Shown here in pieces: positions 46,739 to 59,379 of a stretch of DNA of 64,000 nucleotides. Every line of letters begins with the position of its first letter. The stretch's first letter is position 1. The notes under the pieces were generated by a model. It was given only the letters and a program-made list of their open reading frames with translations. It was not told where the DNA came from and did not search any database. Origin of the DNA: Macrotrachela quadricornifera (lineage: Eukaryota > Rotifera > Eurotatoria > Philodinida > Philodinidae); contig JAJEKB010021880.1 in NCBI GenBank assembly GCA_022393335.1, forward strand, positions 326,386-390,385, in the 5' to 3' direction. The position numbers were made by a program, and so were the translations under genes.

Positions 46739-49700
46739 CTATACAATAACCATTCGTACACTTTTTACTTCTATCAACCATCCATGTGCATTACTCGTCA
46801 ATAAGCCGAAATTTATGGACATTTACTAAAAATATATCTCACTGTTTAATTCAAAATAGAACATTGAATAGGTTTCTTTCTTTTATAGCGAACTACTATA
46901 AGTTGTGAGTGAGTTTCCACATGTGTTAAATATTTTTCGTCAATATAAAATTTAATTAGAAGATCTAATTCTTAATGTTGTTGCGAGTACATTGGAAAAA
47001 ACGTGGTGTCTTCTTCATCATTTTAGCTTTTATCGTTTGATTGTACCTTAATGTTTTAAAATCCTTTTCATTCTTCCCAACTTGGAACAAAATTTTATAA
47101 GGTCAATTCCCTATAATGTGCCGCACATTTGATAGGCGAAAATGAAATCCATTATCTCCAATAAAAAATGGTCCTATTTTTAACTACAGGTATATACGTA
47201 TTTTCGACTACTTCTACGTTTGACTTCCCTATGATCGAAAATTTCCATTTACTTTTAGGCTTGTATTTAATTGTTCAATATTTTTTGCTCAGTAATTCAT
47301 TTTAAAAGATTTAGTTTTTAAGAATGTGAATGTTACGTTGGTCTCCCTGTATAGATTAGTGGTCACAAAATATCATGCGAAACCGAAACCGCTAATTATC
47401 AGACACATAAAACTTTTTTTTAAATATTTTGATAAATTTTTACTATGAACTATTGATATTGAAGACGCCACATATAACAGTATTGGGAAAAAAACAATAT
47501 TTTACATATATACTAAAATATTTAATTTCAAGAATGGAAAAATGTAAAATTTGCGGCATAAATTTAAAAATTTTTGTATAGACCTGAGGGGTTAACCGTT
47601 CTAGTCCTCTTAACGATTTCAAAGCAGTTTTTCCATGACTTCGGTCTTGGCTTCATTCTCAGTTCATGCTTGTTAAGACCACATACCTCTCCTTTCATGC
47701 CATTAGTATTTACACCCTGCAATGGAACCTACGGCTACGGTCAAATCCCGCACTCTACACTCCAACCTGCATCCTGAAACTAATATTTACTGAGCACATA
47801 TGATAGTTACTGAATACTAAATTTTATACTAATGGTTTGATTTAGTAGCTGAGAATTTTGCATATAATTGTTATGATCCGTGTATTATATACACAGATCA
47901 TATGCTTCTTCTCTTTCTCTCTTGTTTCTTTTTTCGTTCCTTTTTTTCTTTTCTATATATATATAGTTTCATCATTTTTTCTCTTTCTTCGGTCATTTTG
48001 ACAATAAAGTTTTTTTTCTTGAACTGGACTTTGATCATAACAGTAATACTGAGTAAAAAATATATACTCTGCATTTATAAGGAAATACTGAACAGAAAAA
48101 TTGTTGTCTTACTTTTACTAGTGTGAATTTCAAATTAAGTTCTTGATTGTTGTATAAAATTTGAATGCTTGACGAATAAAAATCAGTATATAATATAATT
48201 TTATGTAATACAATCTAAAAGAGAACGATGAAATGGTTAGAATAGAAATTTGGTTCTTCTTCGTCCCACAGACAGTGACAGACATCTTAATAACGGTGTA
48301 TTACAGACATAATAGAAAGATTCAATAATATTCCTCTCCACAAAATTTATTAATCGTGACTAATTATAATTAATTTATAATTTTTACTTGAATTTTTCGG
48401 ATATTTAGCATTGGAAAACTGTTGTTTCTGTATGAAAAAATATGCCATACATTATAAAATGCAACGTACCTTCTCGAAAAACAGGAAAAAAATAGCAATT
48501 TTTAACTAATTGTTAATTAATAGATTCAAAAAATCCTGCTTTTTTTAACTGATTAGTTCAATATAGTCAAGTTTTAGCTGCCTACGATCAGTATTAGCAG
48601 TTATACTGTGCTTTACATTTTAATTCCGTATGAATTGCACGACACAGCTTTTTAAAATCTATAAACATATTCAAACCAACTCAAAACTTGGGAAAAATCG
48701 ACTAAGTCATTATAGAATGCCCAAAATGATTCAATATTGAGTCGATATAGATTTTAATGACCATTTTTCCATTATTCTTTTGATTGAATATGTAAGTAAA
48801 CATTATAATGTCCAAAAAACGAAACATCTGCATCCATTCTGCATAAACACGCATGAATACATCGAAGTCTTTTTTAATTCAATATTCGAATATAAATATC
48901 CTGCTGTATCAGATGAATTTCTTCATCATCGAAACGTTTTCTTACATTAGCAATGCAATAAAAACTGAGGGAAACGACGATGATTTGACAAATAAGATGC
49001 ATGTATATACATAAAAGCTAATAACCATTGGACACTTCAAAAAACGAACAAGTTTTTCGAGTCACTATAGTGCATATTTAACGAGCAGTACATAAATAGC
49101 TATGAAAAAAAGACTGAAGTCTCGTACATTACTCTATGTCTATTGCAATTTTGAAAAAAGAACATGTATGCCGATGCTGAATTGTATTAGTAATGATTTT
49201 TACACACAATTTTATAGTATTGATGTGAAGAATTCAACGAAGTTTTATTCATGTTGCAAGCAAACACATTAATCAATTTGACACTTATATACAGGCCGTA
49301 TGTCTTGTATGAATACAGAAGGATATTGCAAAGCACGAACCAACATCCAAATCTAAACAACTGGATGCATGATTGTCACCGTTACTATTCTTGCGAATCA
49401 TTGCACAAGAAACATGACTAAGCCTTGAATATAGTCGTTCAATCAAAAACTTTAGATCGAAATGAAAGCTAACCCATTTTATAGAACAGTATTTTTTTTG
49501 GGTATATAAGCAAAATTTTAAACTTAACGAATAAATCATGGATGAACTATAATAATTCCACTAACAGCATCTAACACATTCAAAGCGACGAGACCCGCCG
49601 GTGAGCTTCACTATAGGATAACCCAGAGATTTCTTTGGTACTGAAATATTTGAATATTTCTGTCATATTTTGACCAAACGGACTAGTTCTTTTACCACTA

Positions 49701-50859
49701 ATTGTGAAAATTTTTATCAAACATACATTTGAAGATGAACAATACAATTATCAAATCTAATAATATGTGACCATTACTAATTGTTTTTATTTCAGTTCTA
49801 CTCTCCTTATATTCTTTCGATATAACGCTCGAAATCGTCTATCTTCGTTGTTGGCTTCATTCCGATTATGTCACATGTTTTTTCTTGCTTTTCACTACCC
49901 GAAAACTCAGAATTACATTTTATGTGTCCTATCGTCAGATGAACAGACTAATAGCTATATATACATATAATCTCTCTCTTTCCATTTAGTAACAGTGATA
50001 GTCAGTCTCTAACAGTCTTTCACTAAGAAACATATGTTTGTCATGGAATAAAATCAAGTGCAGATAAACCGGCATTAATTTCTATCTTATCGATAATATT
50101 CTGAGCCGAGCTATATAATTCAAAAAGGATAGTTTTAAACCTTTCAACTAACACTAATCCAATTTAAAACGGTTTTCATTTAACAAAATATAAAATTTAA
50201 CAAGATACTGAGTTCTCAAAAATTTCGTCTTGATAGGTAGGAATACAACAGTAGATGTGAAACGTATTCTTTAAAACTCAACAATCTAGTTGAACATTCA
50301 TCAGTCTAATAAGTCATTCGTACGGTAAGGTGCAATATTCGAAATTAAAAAACTAATCCTCAAGACTCTTGTATTTTCTGTTTCATTTTCAAAACAGCTG
50401 GTATTCAGTATTGTAACTAATGATAATATAAATGTTCAATGCAGGTACTGTATACCATGAATAAATCCTGTAACAATGCTTCGTAAGTTCCAATAAAATA
50501 AGTTTATTCAATTTTTTTGACAAATAAAAATAAATGGCTCAAGAATAGCAATTAAAATATTGAACTTTCGGATTGAGATTTGAAGCCAGTATATGCTAAT
50601 TATTTGTACACAGGGTGGCATAAAAAATTCTATGCCGATAATAATCAATTAATCTTCAATAGACTTATTAAAGGATGACCTTTTTATTCTCATTTATCAG
50701 TGTATCATTCACATAGAATTCACATTCTTGTCTTCAAGAATGATGTATGCTACTCAATCTATACGTTTTATACGTTGACTATTTTGCATTTAAATACATG
50801 AAAGATGAAAAGGTATCGTACACGTTGCTAACAACCAATATATCTTTAAACTATTATAC
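46739..50859. other. 4.1 kb stretch without a convincing gene
   Basis: One frame at 47574-47777 (67 codons) lies in a slightly GC-richer patch, but it matches no family I know and has no splice context. The rest is AT-rich. Confidence 0.5.
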
Positions 50860-51099
50860 CTAATAACGAAAAATAATATCTCCTGGAATTTTCTTCAAAG
50901 GAGAAGAATAGTCATGTTGTTTCGAGGTGGTTGTTGAAGAATTATGTGTGGGAAAGTTTTCAGAAGTTGTATTTTCATTAATGACTTTATATCGTGAAAA
51001 GATTTCGTATAGATGATTGACAGAAATATGTCGCCAGTTCATAAAAAGAATCCATAAAATGCTATTTTTGATCTTATTAGTAGAGTTATCATACTGCAA
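50860..51099 (-). CDS. Possible terminal exon, function unknown
   Basis: The minus-strand frame of 79 codons reads KIKNSILWILFMNWRHI, then SVNHLYEIFSRYKVIN, followed by a Ser/Thr-rich tail, and stops at 50860. It is preceded by GTATTTTAG, a plausible acceptor. No upstream exon was found and I do not recognise the protein. Chance cannot be excluded. Confidence 0.25.
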   Translation of the reverse strand: MQYDNSTNKIKNSILWILFMNWRHISVNHLYEIFSRYKVINENTTSENFPTHNSSTTTSKQHDYSSPLKKIPGDIIFRY

Positions 51100-52955
51100 C
51101 TAAAATACATTCGTTAAGTTTAAAAAAAGAACTACTTTACAAAGTGAGATAACTTTCATCAGTATCTAATATTGTTGATTGAGCACAAACGGACTTAGTT
51201 CTTGTGCAGTGACTCTTAGAGTTTCGCGCGCAAGAAACACTTGCATCTGATGAGCCAGTCTTGAATGTTTTCACATACATTAGAACGTTCAGATATACCT
51301 TGTCTTCTGCTTTATGACGAGCTTCTATAGGATTTTTAGTCTTCTAGAAATGGCGATCTGTAGAGGATTTTTTATTGTCAGAAGCGGAAAGCCACAGCCA
51401 GTTTTAAATTTCCAGGAATAGACTCAAAAATGATATCTTTATACGCGCGATTCTTTTATCAAAAGACATTCTGAACAAAGTATTCGAGTCAGAGACGTAA
51501 GTCATGTGCCAAAGCAGGGAGCATAATCCTAGTTTCCTGCTTCGATAACCAAAACAATGAGCGTTTTAGAGACAGGAGAGCGTAATTCCTTTTTTTCGTA
51601 TTTTGATCAGTAAAAAAAACGAAATTTTCAAAAGTAGGAAGGCGAGCGTAAATTTCTTTTTCTCTAATTATTTTCGGAAGCAGAGGAAGCGTTACGACTC
51701 ACGCACTTTCCCTCCTATATAAGCTTCTGGTTCGAGTAATACGGGTTAATGAATTTTCAGCACGCGAAAGTCCGTCATGAAAAATACACCGTAAGACTCT
51801 TGTTGTGGGTAACAGCATGGCTGTAGGTGCCGAATGCGTGTTGCTGTGCTACTGGACACTCTTCTCAACGTATGAGTCGGTGAAGTGTATTTTTAACTCA
51901 TTTTCGTCCATATCCATACCCATATTTGCACTCAGATCGCCACCGAAGCCGCACAAAAATCTTATTCTCGTCTATGACTTCACCCACAACGATGTCCGCA
52001 CCCACATTTACGTTTATTATCTCACCTATAGCTACCGACATCCACACCCGCACTAAGAGACTCTCATGCTGTGGTTTTTCATGATTGACGTTCATGTGCT
52101 GAAAATTCCTTGTGCTGAACACTTCTGTGCTAAAAATTTCGACTTCCGAGTAATACATACCTTGTTTTATGACGAAATGAAAACTAATCGAACTTCCTTA
52201 CTCTATTTATCTGTCTTCTTCTATTGACACCAACAGCAAGTCTTATCAAAATGCACATGTTTCTTGCACAACTACATGTAGCGACTACTACTGATAAGGT
52301 CTTACTCTTCGCATAGGCCAAGTAAAATTCAAATACATAAACGATCAAATATAAATTTTAGTATCTCTTTTTGCATGAACTTTTCTATTCAGATTGATTA
52401 GAGATTTTTATAAGTATATATAGTTTTTCATTATAGAATAATTATACTCTATTTTTTTCTTCTAAAAGATAATGTTGGAAGCTACGCAAGTAAGCAAAAA
52501 ATAAGTGAAGACGGTCCACATGGCTAGTCCAAAATGTCCACATTACACATCAGGTCTATTCCAAAACCTCCTCCACATTCGTCATGATTAGTCATCTTTT
52601 GGAGAAATGTCCTTCAACTAAGTCTGGACTCGCCCAGAATATCTTTGAACCCCATCATGTCTAGTCCAATTCAATTGTTTGAATCCATCTAGAAAAAGGA
52701 AATAAAAGATAGATTTGAACACTTAACCTGACAGTATTCAAAACCGAACGAGCATCTTGACGGCGAACTAGGACAATAAGATATACTGACGTCATTTTAT
52801 ACAGTCTAAATCACAGATGAACTCTCATCCTTTCACGAGACAACTAAAAATCAGTCGATATCAAGTGACTTTGACTAGTCTGAAACATCTTTAATAGTAA
52901 TCAAGACTAGTCGAAAGTGTCATCTACAATCGTTATAAACTAGTCCTTTTTTAAA
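51100..52955. other. Gene-free stretch; C-rich CACCCACA words at 51905-52050
   Basis: Around 51905-52050 CATACCCAT, CACCCACA and CATCCACACCCGCAC recur as a degenerate C-rich minisatellite on the plus strand. It explains the overlapping open frames there. No gene is recognised in the rest. Confidence 0.45.
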
Positions 52956-52961
52956 AAATAT

Positions 52962-53170
52962 TGTTATGTCCGTCGGGCATGGCACACTCTGTTTTCTCCC
53001 TCATGCATTTGTTTCGCATTTATACTCCTCTCATATATTTCTTCCTCCACACATGTATACATCCTCTTCCATCCTCCATATGTTTTATTTGTTTTGTTTC
53101 ACCACCTGCACATTCTCTCTCTTCTTTCTTGAGAGTATATATAGCTGAGGGAGGCGCGAACACGGGTACA
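52962..53170 (+). mobile_element. Candidate solo LTR, 209 bp
   Basis: Starts TGTTATGTCCGTCGGGC and ends GAACACGGGTACA, with TG...CA termini flanked by AAATAT on both sides (52956-52961 and 53171-53176). A clear TATATATAG lies at 53136-53144, preceded by a CT-rich tract and followed by AGCTGAGGGAGG. The duplication is low-complexity and no internal retroelement sequence is present, so this remains a hypothesis. Confidence 0.35.
53136..53144 (+). promoter_or_regulatory. TATA-box-like element
   Basis: GAGAGTATATATAGCTGAGG stands out in a GC-richer, CT-rich context and has the form of an RNA polymerase II core promoter, possibly that of the candidate LTR. Confidence 0.35.
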
Positions 53171-53323
53171 AAATATATCAACAAAACCAAAGGCTCTTCA
53201 GAACGCTAACACATGTTCCAGTATATCATGTACTGCTATATACCCTCATACACAAATGCATGTTTATGCACTGTCACGAATTCATGTACATTCAAAAAAC
53301 CTCGGATTCTACAATTCATGTAC

Positions 53324-54392
53324 CAGAGTTGGAACTGATCTGATTCTTTCGGATCGGAACGGCCAGTTAACCGCCGGTCTGACCTTTCGATAAGACCGGC
53401 AAAAAACCGATGAAAACCAGCCTCTCAGAACTGATAACTTTCCTAGTATGTGGCTGGTATATCTTATGCATCAAATGAATGATTGCTTCATTGTAGAAAG
53501 AGTCTTTTACGTCAGTCTAACCCAGAAATACACTATCAAGTCCGTAAATTTTTCAAGTTTTTAATAGAACAGTTTCTGTTTTAGTCTATCATATTTTGGA
53601 CGCTAATATTAAGGACGAAGAAAGATTTTCTTTAATATGGTTTAACTGGAAATTCAGGAAAATTAATACTGATCTTTAATTAACTATATTTTGTCTAGCT
53701 TTTTTCCCAATATCGATATAATTCCTTTATAAATGTCAGGTTAGATCTATTTTTTATTTGAAATAACTAATTGATATAACTAAACATGTCTCAATCCATC
53801 AAGCGGACGCTACTACAGAGTAATCGCTGCACTAAAATCAAAACGTAGAAATTTTCATATTAACATTTATGAACAAGACTTATTGACACAAATATTTTCA
53901 CAGTTATATAACAGCAGTCTCTGACATGATCTTAGGAACAGATCGAATTCTTGCTAACATGTTATAATGAAAGCATGCAATAGAAAGTACTAACTTTTGA
54001 GATTTTGTAATAAGTGAGTCAAAAATAGACGAGAAAATAAGCTCAAAATTTTATAATGAAAAGCCTATTCAATAAATCGATACCATCTTTAAATGTCTAG
54101 AAACTTTTGTGTGAATAGAGAAATTTACTCAACGAACTTTGAGGATATCACTCTGTGATGGAAATATTAGTGAGCGTGTAGAGCTGAGATTTCAATGGTC
54201 GTTGAGAACTTATCAGCTGAGAACTTAAAAACTCGTATTTCACCATGACTAATATCATCAAAATCGTTAAAAATGAGCAAAATAGACAAGTTTTAGCAAC
54301 TTAAGACATTTTCCAAAAAGAAAAAAAAGACCGGAAAAAACCGGTGAAGACCAGCTGAGCCAGTACCAGTCTATCGGTCGATTCCAAGTCTG
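53324..54392. mobile_element. hAT-like MITE with ACCGG-rich ends
   Basis: The ends are CAGAGTTGGAACTGATC and the complement of CAGACTTGGAATCGACC. Subterminal CCGGTCT/AGACCGG and AAAACCGG words occur on both sides. The flanking octamers TCATGTAC and GGATTTAC agree at five of eight positions. 1,069 bp, no transposase. Confidence 0.65.
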
Positions 54393-54539
54393 GGATTTAC
54401 CAGTGCATGCGCAAATACTAATTCGTGCGTGAGTATGAATACAGCTTGTATAGATATTTTCCTTGAAAAAACTCCGAATGAACGCATGTTCAGATGTACT
54501 CATCTATGACTACATGAGGACTACCACGATCTCCGTCTT

Positions 54540-54715
54540 TACACCCTCACCCTCACTCAGATGATGCGCCCTCGGATCCGCTATCCATATTTTCGCTCTC
54601 ACCCTCAGGAGAGAGACAGGTGTGTGAGTGTTTTCGCTCGCATCCCTTACCTTCAGGGAAGAAACAGGTATGTGAGAGTTTTCACTCTCACCCTCACCTT
54701 CAAGATTATCATCTG
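54540..54715 (+). repeat. TTTTCGCTCTCACCCTCA minisatellite, three units
   Basis: Units begin at 54590, 54631 and 54679, each TTTTC(G/A)CTC(T/G)CA, followed by CTTCAGG(G)A-GA-ACAGGT(A/G)TGTGAG. A related single unit occurs at about 56543-56615 (TTCGCCCTTACCCTCAC). Confidence 0.6.
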
Positions 54716-54720
54716 GTTGA

Positions 54721-57442
54721 GAATAAAGGAAGATTCATCATAAATATAACACTTCGCATAGTCCAAACCAATCTAGAAAACTGTAAATAATCCACTTTCT
54801 TTAAACTATATCTTGACAGTTCGTTTGAACTGATCAATGATAAAAAGTAGAAGAGATAGAATGCAAGTAAAAACTTTTCAATGTCTTTATAATTCGTTAA
54901 AAATAATCACTCATCCTACCGATTCGCTGACCCTTTTCTAAAAGAGAATTTACTATGATTATCATTGAGAATAATTTCGATTTTGATTTATACTATATTT
55001 CATAATCTTCTTGATTGCATGAAAGCTCGGAAACAAGCGTCCACTGTTTAGCGATGATTGTTTTTATAAAAATATTCTTGTCTGTAATTCATATATAAAT
55101 AACAACTGTCATTTTAACTCATTTCTTCAAAGAATAAACCTTATTTATTATATTGATGTTAAGGACCACTACTAGGGAGAAATTTGTACATGAAAATTTC
55201 AAAATAGTATTCTCAAACTACTATATCAAGTAATATTCCTTCTGAATATGGATCTCAATACAAGCATAGCTTGTGTATCATTTAATATTACCGTTCATTC
55301 TTCTGATAGAAATGGCTCTATAATATTGTGAAGTGTATGACATAATGCAGTCTAAAACAATTTTCTCCGTTATGTATAAAAATGTTGAATTTGATGTATT
55401 TTCGGCAGCTGTTAGATAAATATCTTGGGTAGCTCTCTACAAACGTCTACAAAAAGCTATTTGCTTGAATCTATTTAGGGTCTTCCAGTCGATCAATATC
55501 ACCGATCCGGCTCAGTACTGCCGACTGATCATTATAATGCTCATGTGCACCTCTAAAATGATATGATGCACTGCTGATACTATCACTTTATATTTTGATC
55601 AGGATCCAACATGAATGTTGAAAGCAAATTCATATTTTTCTTAACAAACGAACTTGAGAAAACATATACAATTAGAAAAAAGACGGGTACGCAAGTGCCA
55701 GTACAAATTGTACTCTAAAATGTACGCAATCATTATAACAGTAGTGTTTATATATCCATTTAATATCGCATTCATTCTACCTCAGTTTTCATCTTTATTC
55801 ACGATGTTAACACCAGAAATATCCATCTAGTATCTCTGCGACTCGACCTAACTCTGCTCTTTTGTCAAAAGTCTCACTAAAACCCCAACTCCTGATTTCT
55901 TTCTTAACTACACTTCAACTCTATTCCATCTCTTTAGAATACATGTCCAAATCCGATTCTACTATAACGGAACCGTTTGAATACAAATGTACCGGTAATA
56001 TTAATGACTTGTAGATTTATTACTCTTTCAAAAAAAAAACCTTTAATAAACTTGAAATACTAGTTCAACAAAGCAAAGTTGAATTGCATACATATGCATC
56101 CCTGTTTATACTGTTGGCTTTTTTCATTCTTTTCTAACAGGCTATAAAATCAATAGAAGTTAAATGGGAGTTGGAAAAAAAAGAGATCAACTCCGACTTC
56201 AACTCTAATGTAAAAATGCGTCAACTCTTGATTTAATTCCAACTTGAAGTTGAAATCACTTTCATGTGGCTAATATACAAATGATCTTTTAGTGAGCTTC
56301 CCTATCAAATCTAATGAAGATTAATGGACAAAATGAAAAGTAACAACGATTCGGTAATATGTTTACCACCATCTGCTTTCAAGTATTTCCGTCACAATTT
56401 GTTTATGTCTTAATTATACATACTATTGATTCAGAAAAGTTAGAATTTAAGAATTTATAATCATGTACTGTGATACATGTACTCTGATCGTAGCTTGTAT
56501 TGAGTAGAAATGTCGTGTGTGTGCATTTTTCTATTTATTCACATTTCGCCCTTACCCTCACTGTTAGATGCGCCGTCTATGTGTTCGTGTTTCGCTCTCA
56601 TTCTTATTCTCAACTTTCTTGGCTCAATACGTGATACAATGACAGTATATGACAGTGCAGAGTTATAAATTCTTAAATTCTATTTTTTTTTGGTTCAATA
56701 TATATCGTAGTATTAGTGCATGAATGATTGATGGACGTATCGAGTAAATAACAGTATAAATTGTATTCATATTTGCGCATTTCTGAGAAAAAACACGAGC
56801 CTATGTAGAGAAAAATGCAGAACATTGACTTATTGATTTAAATATGCAATTAAGATAGAATTATGTTAGAGCAAAAGTCAATGGGATTCAAGAGAATGCC
56901 TCTGAAGACACTGATGATTTTATTTTTCAATCAATAGTTTTACGCATTATTCTCAAATATACTGTTTCATGTAATATCCATTAACTATAATAGCGAATCT
57001 CTGTGATCGCTAATTAAATTACTTTCAACATAGGGTTGTGTATTAAACTAAAAATCGTTGACTTTTTTCGTTAGTTAGAAAAGTACTATAGAATGAGTGC
57101 CGTTACATGTTTCCTCGAATAAACTTAATTACAATACGGACGTCGTGTAGGCTTATTTTAGCTATAGAAAACCAACTATTGATAATTCTGCTACAAATTC
57201 TCACTCAACTTTAACATACTTTCAATAAGCCTACTATGTGACTGTTTATTCGTGCGTCAGTGTCGCTTCAATCCGCTACTCACGGTTAGCCGGTCTTGTG
57301 TTCAGCTTTAATGCACTACTCAATAGTTCATATACAAGAACGATGACTGTACTTCGTTATAAGTGTTCATGAACGATCATTGCATATTTTGAATTATGTT
57401 TTATTATTGATATTTACGGAACATCATTAACAGAAATGCATG
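54721..57442. other. 2.7 kb stretch without a gene
   Basis: No recognisable coding sequence. The only repeat noticed is the single CCCTCAC-type unit near 56550. Confidence 0.5.
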
Positions 57443-57444
57443 TA

Positions 57445-57558
57445 CAGTAAAACTTCTGTAAATAGGTATCATTGTATTGTGAACTATGCGCGCTTTCTTT
57501 CCATCTAATCTACGGTAAAAACAAACTGTCGAAAGTGAATACTTGCATGAGTATACTG
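57445..57558. mobile_element. 114-bp pogo-like MITE, TA duplication
   Basis: TA at 57443-57444 and 57559-57560. The ends are CAGTAAAACTTCTG and the complement of CAGTATACTCATG, close to the CAGTGAAACCTTC ends of the element at 61829-63234. Confidence 0.6.
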
Positions 57559-57560
57559 TA

Positions 57561-59379
57561 CTTTTTCGGTTCCGTCAAACTGAAACTTGTTAAAACGAAT
57601 GGACTCGATTTTTATAACTGATAAGTCTTAAGGATAGAGAATATTAGCAAAGAGTAAACAATGATACTTAGAATGAATTAGTTAGAAAAATAATCTGTCT
57701 ATTTGAATCGAATAATAGGAATCATTTTCTTACTGAAATAATCAATAACCATATCAGTGGTAGAATTTAATAAAAAACAATTCGTAACTGATCAAAAGAA
57801 TGAGTATATCTACAAAGTTGAATTTGTTTATGTTAAACTAGTTATGATATGGAATATTAGCGAGCTCCTTTATTTTGGAAATAATCGAGGTAAAGGAACC
57901 ATAGTATTCTTGGACAGACGAAAAACAGATGCTATCAAAAAATATTAATTGCGCTCCAAAAATGTACACTTCTATGTAGTGATCATCCTTAGATGGTCAG
58001 CTAAACATTTAAACTTTGTACCGTCATTAATAGTAGACCTCAACTTTGAATTTCTTGTCCTCGATTAAGTCTGATCAAGTTTATAACAGGCATCAGATCA
58101 TATTCGATCATTGGGAATGTCATATTTTCTAATTGTAAACTCTAACTTACTTGAATCAAACGGAGAAACAAACTTTAATGACTTTCTAAGCGTGATATTC
58201 ATCGCTAGGCAACTGTTTCTTTAAGAAAACAATTAGATGCCGTTCATATGTTTCAATTTGTTTAGCAAGTTCAGTAACGTTATCAGGTGACAATCACTCC
58301 AAACCACAATTACTTAAAAAAGGATATCTTTTTCAAAACTATAGAATTCTGGACAGCTTCTTGAAATTTCGAGGATGGTACAACTATATATCTATTTCTG
58401 CTTACCCTACAACATACAAATAACGGCATATTATTATTCAATAATCCTTAACTGAACAGGTCCTGATACGTTAAACGTCTAAAAAAGGGTTATTTTGGCT
58501 GAAGAATCGAATTATTTGACATATTTTCAAGTTTTATATCAAAAACAAGTCGTTCATTGGCCTCCTTCCGAATGGCTATTCACGACTAGCCTGTTCCACA
58601 TTTAATGCCGCTATATTGTTTAATGTTAGTTCAGTTATGAAGCGAAGGGATGCGTCTCGTTTTAATTCCTCTTGCAAAATTACTGGATATTCGCTAATAC
58701 GCTCATTAAAAAGAAGCCTAAAAAAGGAGAACGGTTTAAAAACTGCTTCAAATAGTGTACACTACATTGTAACCTAAGAAAGATCTTTATCTATTTTGAA
58801 TCTTATTTTATGATCAATGTCGATGAAGACTCAATAACAAGATTTGAAACAGTCACTTCGTTTTTTTACATATTTCCGTATAAATCTTGCTGAAAGATAT
58901 GACGTGTAGTAATCAACAAAAAAGAGTGTTTATATTAGTATTAACCTCGAACATAGTTTCACGATTCTGTACCATCCTTAGGTTAAGATTAAAATATACA
59001 TCAAACAAGTTTTTATTGACTTGGAATTCTTGTTTTCCATGCTCGACAATGATTAGTCAAGTTTTATATGAAACTATGATGTATTAATTGCTTACTAATT
59101 AATAACTATCACTATTGAAAAACTAACCTCAGATTTGAAATTCTCATAGCCAATTGTCTTTGGTGGAGTTTTACTTGAGACAGTTCATAATGTTTATTAT
59201 TAATTATTTGGCAAATCAACTCAATTTTGACTTATCGACTTTCGATTATCTTGAATCAAACTTTTAAAGAAAAATAATGAAACTAATTATTAATTGTTTA
59301 TTAACTTATTATTAGTCGCAGATTTGACTCCAAAATCGAATTTTCTATCCTCAATTATCCTTATTAACGTTTTTTTACA
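57561..59379. other. 1.8 kb AT-rich stretch without a gene
   Basis: Short frames only. The stretch at about 58565-58645 (GGCTATTCACGACTAGCC, then TTTAATGCC) resembles 57270-57340 weakly, hinting at an unresolved dispersed repeat. Confidence 0.45.

Noticed and set aside
47574..47777. 67-codon frame in a slightly GC-richer patch
   Set aside because: No recognisable family, no splice sites or poly(A) signal fitting it.
50595..50640. TACACAGGGTGGCATAAAA as a mariner-type left end
   Set aside because: No matching right end was found, and the GGCATA...TATGCC hairpin could arise by chance.
51805..52158. Overlapping frames on both strands rich in His/Tyr/Pro or Val/Gly
   Set aside because: They translate a degenerate C-rich minisatellite; no gene structure.
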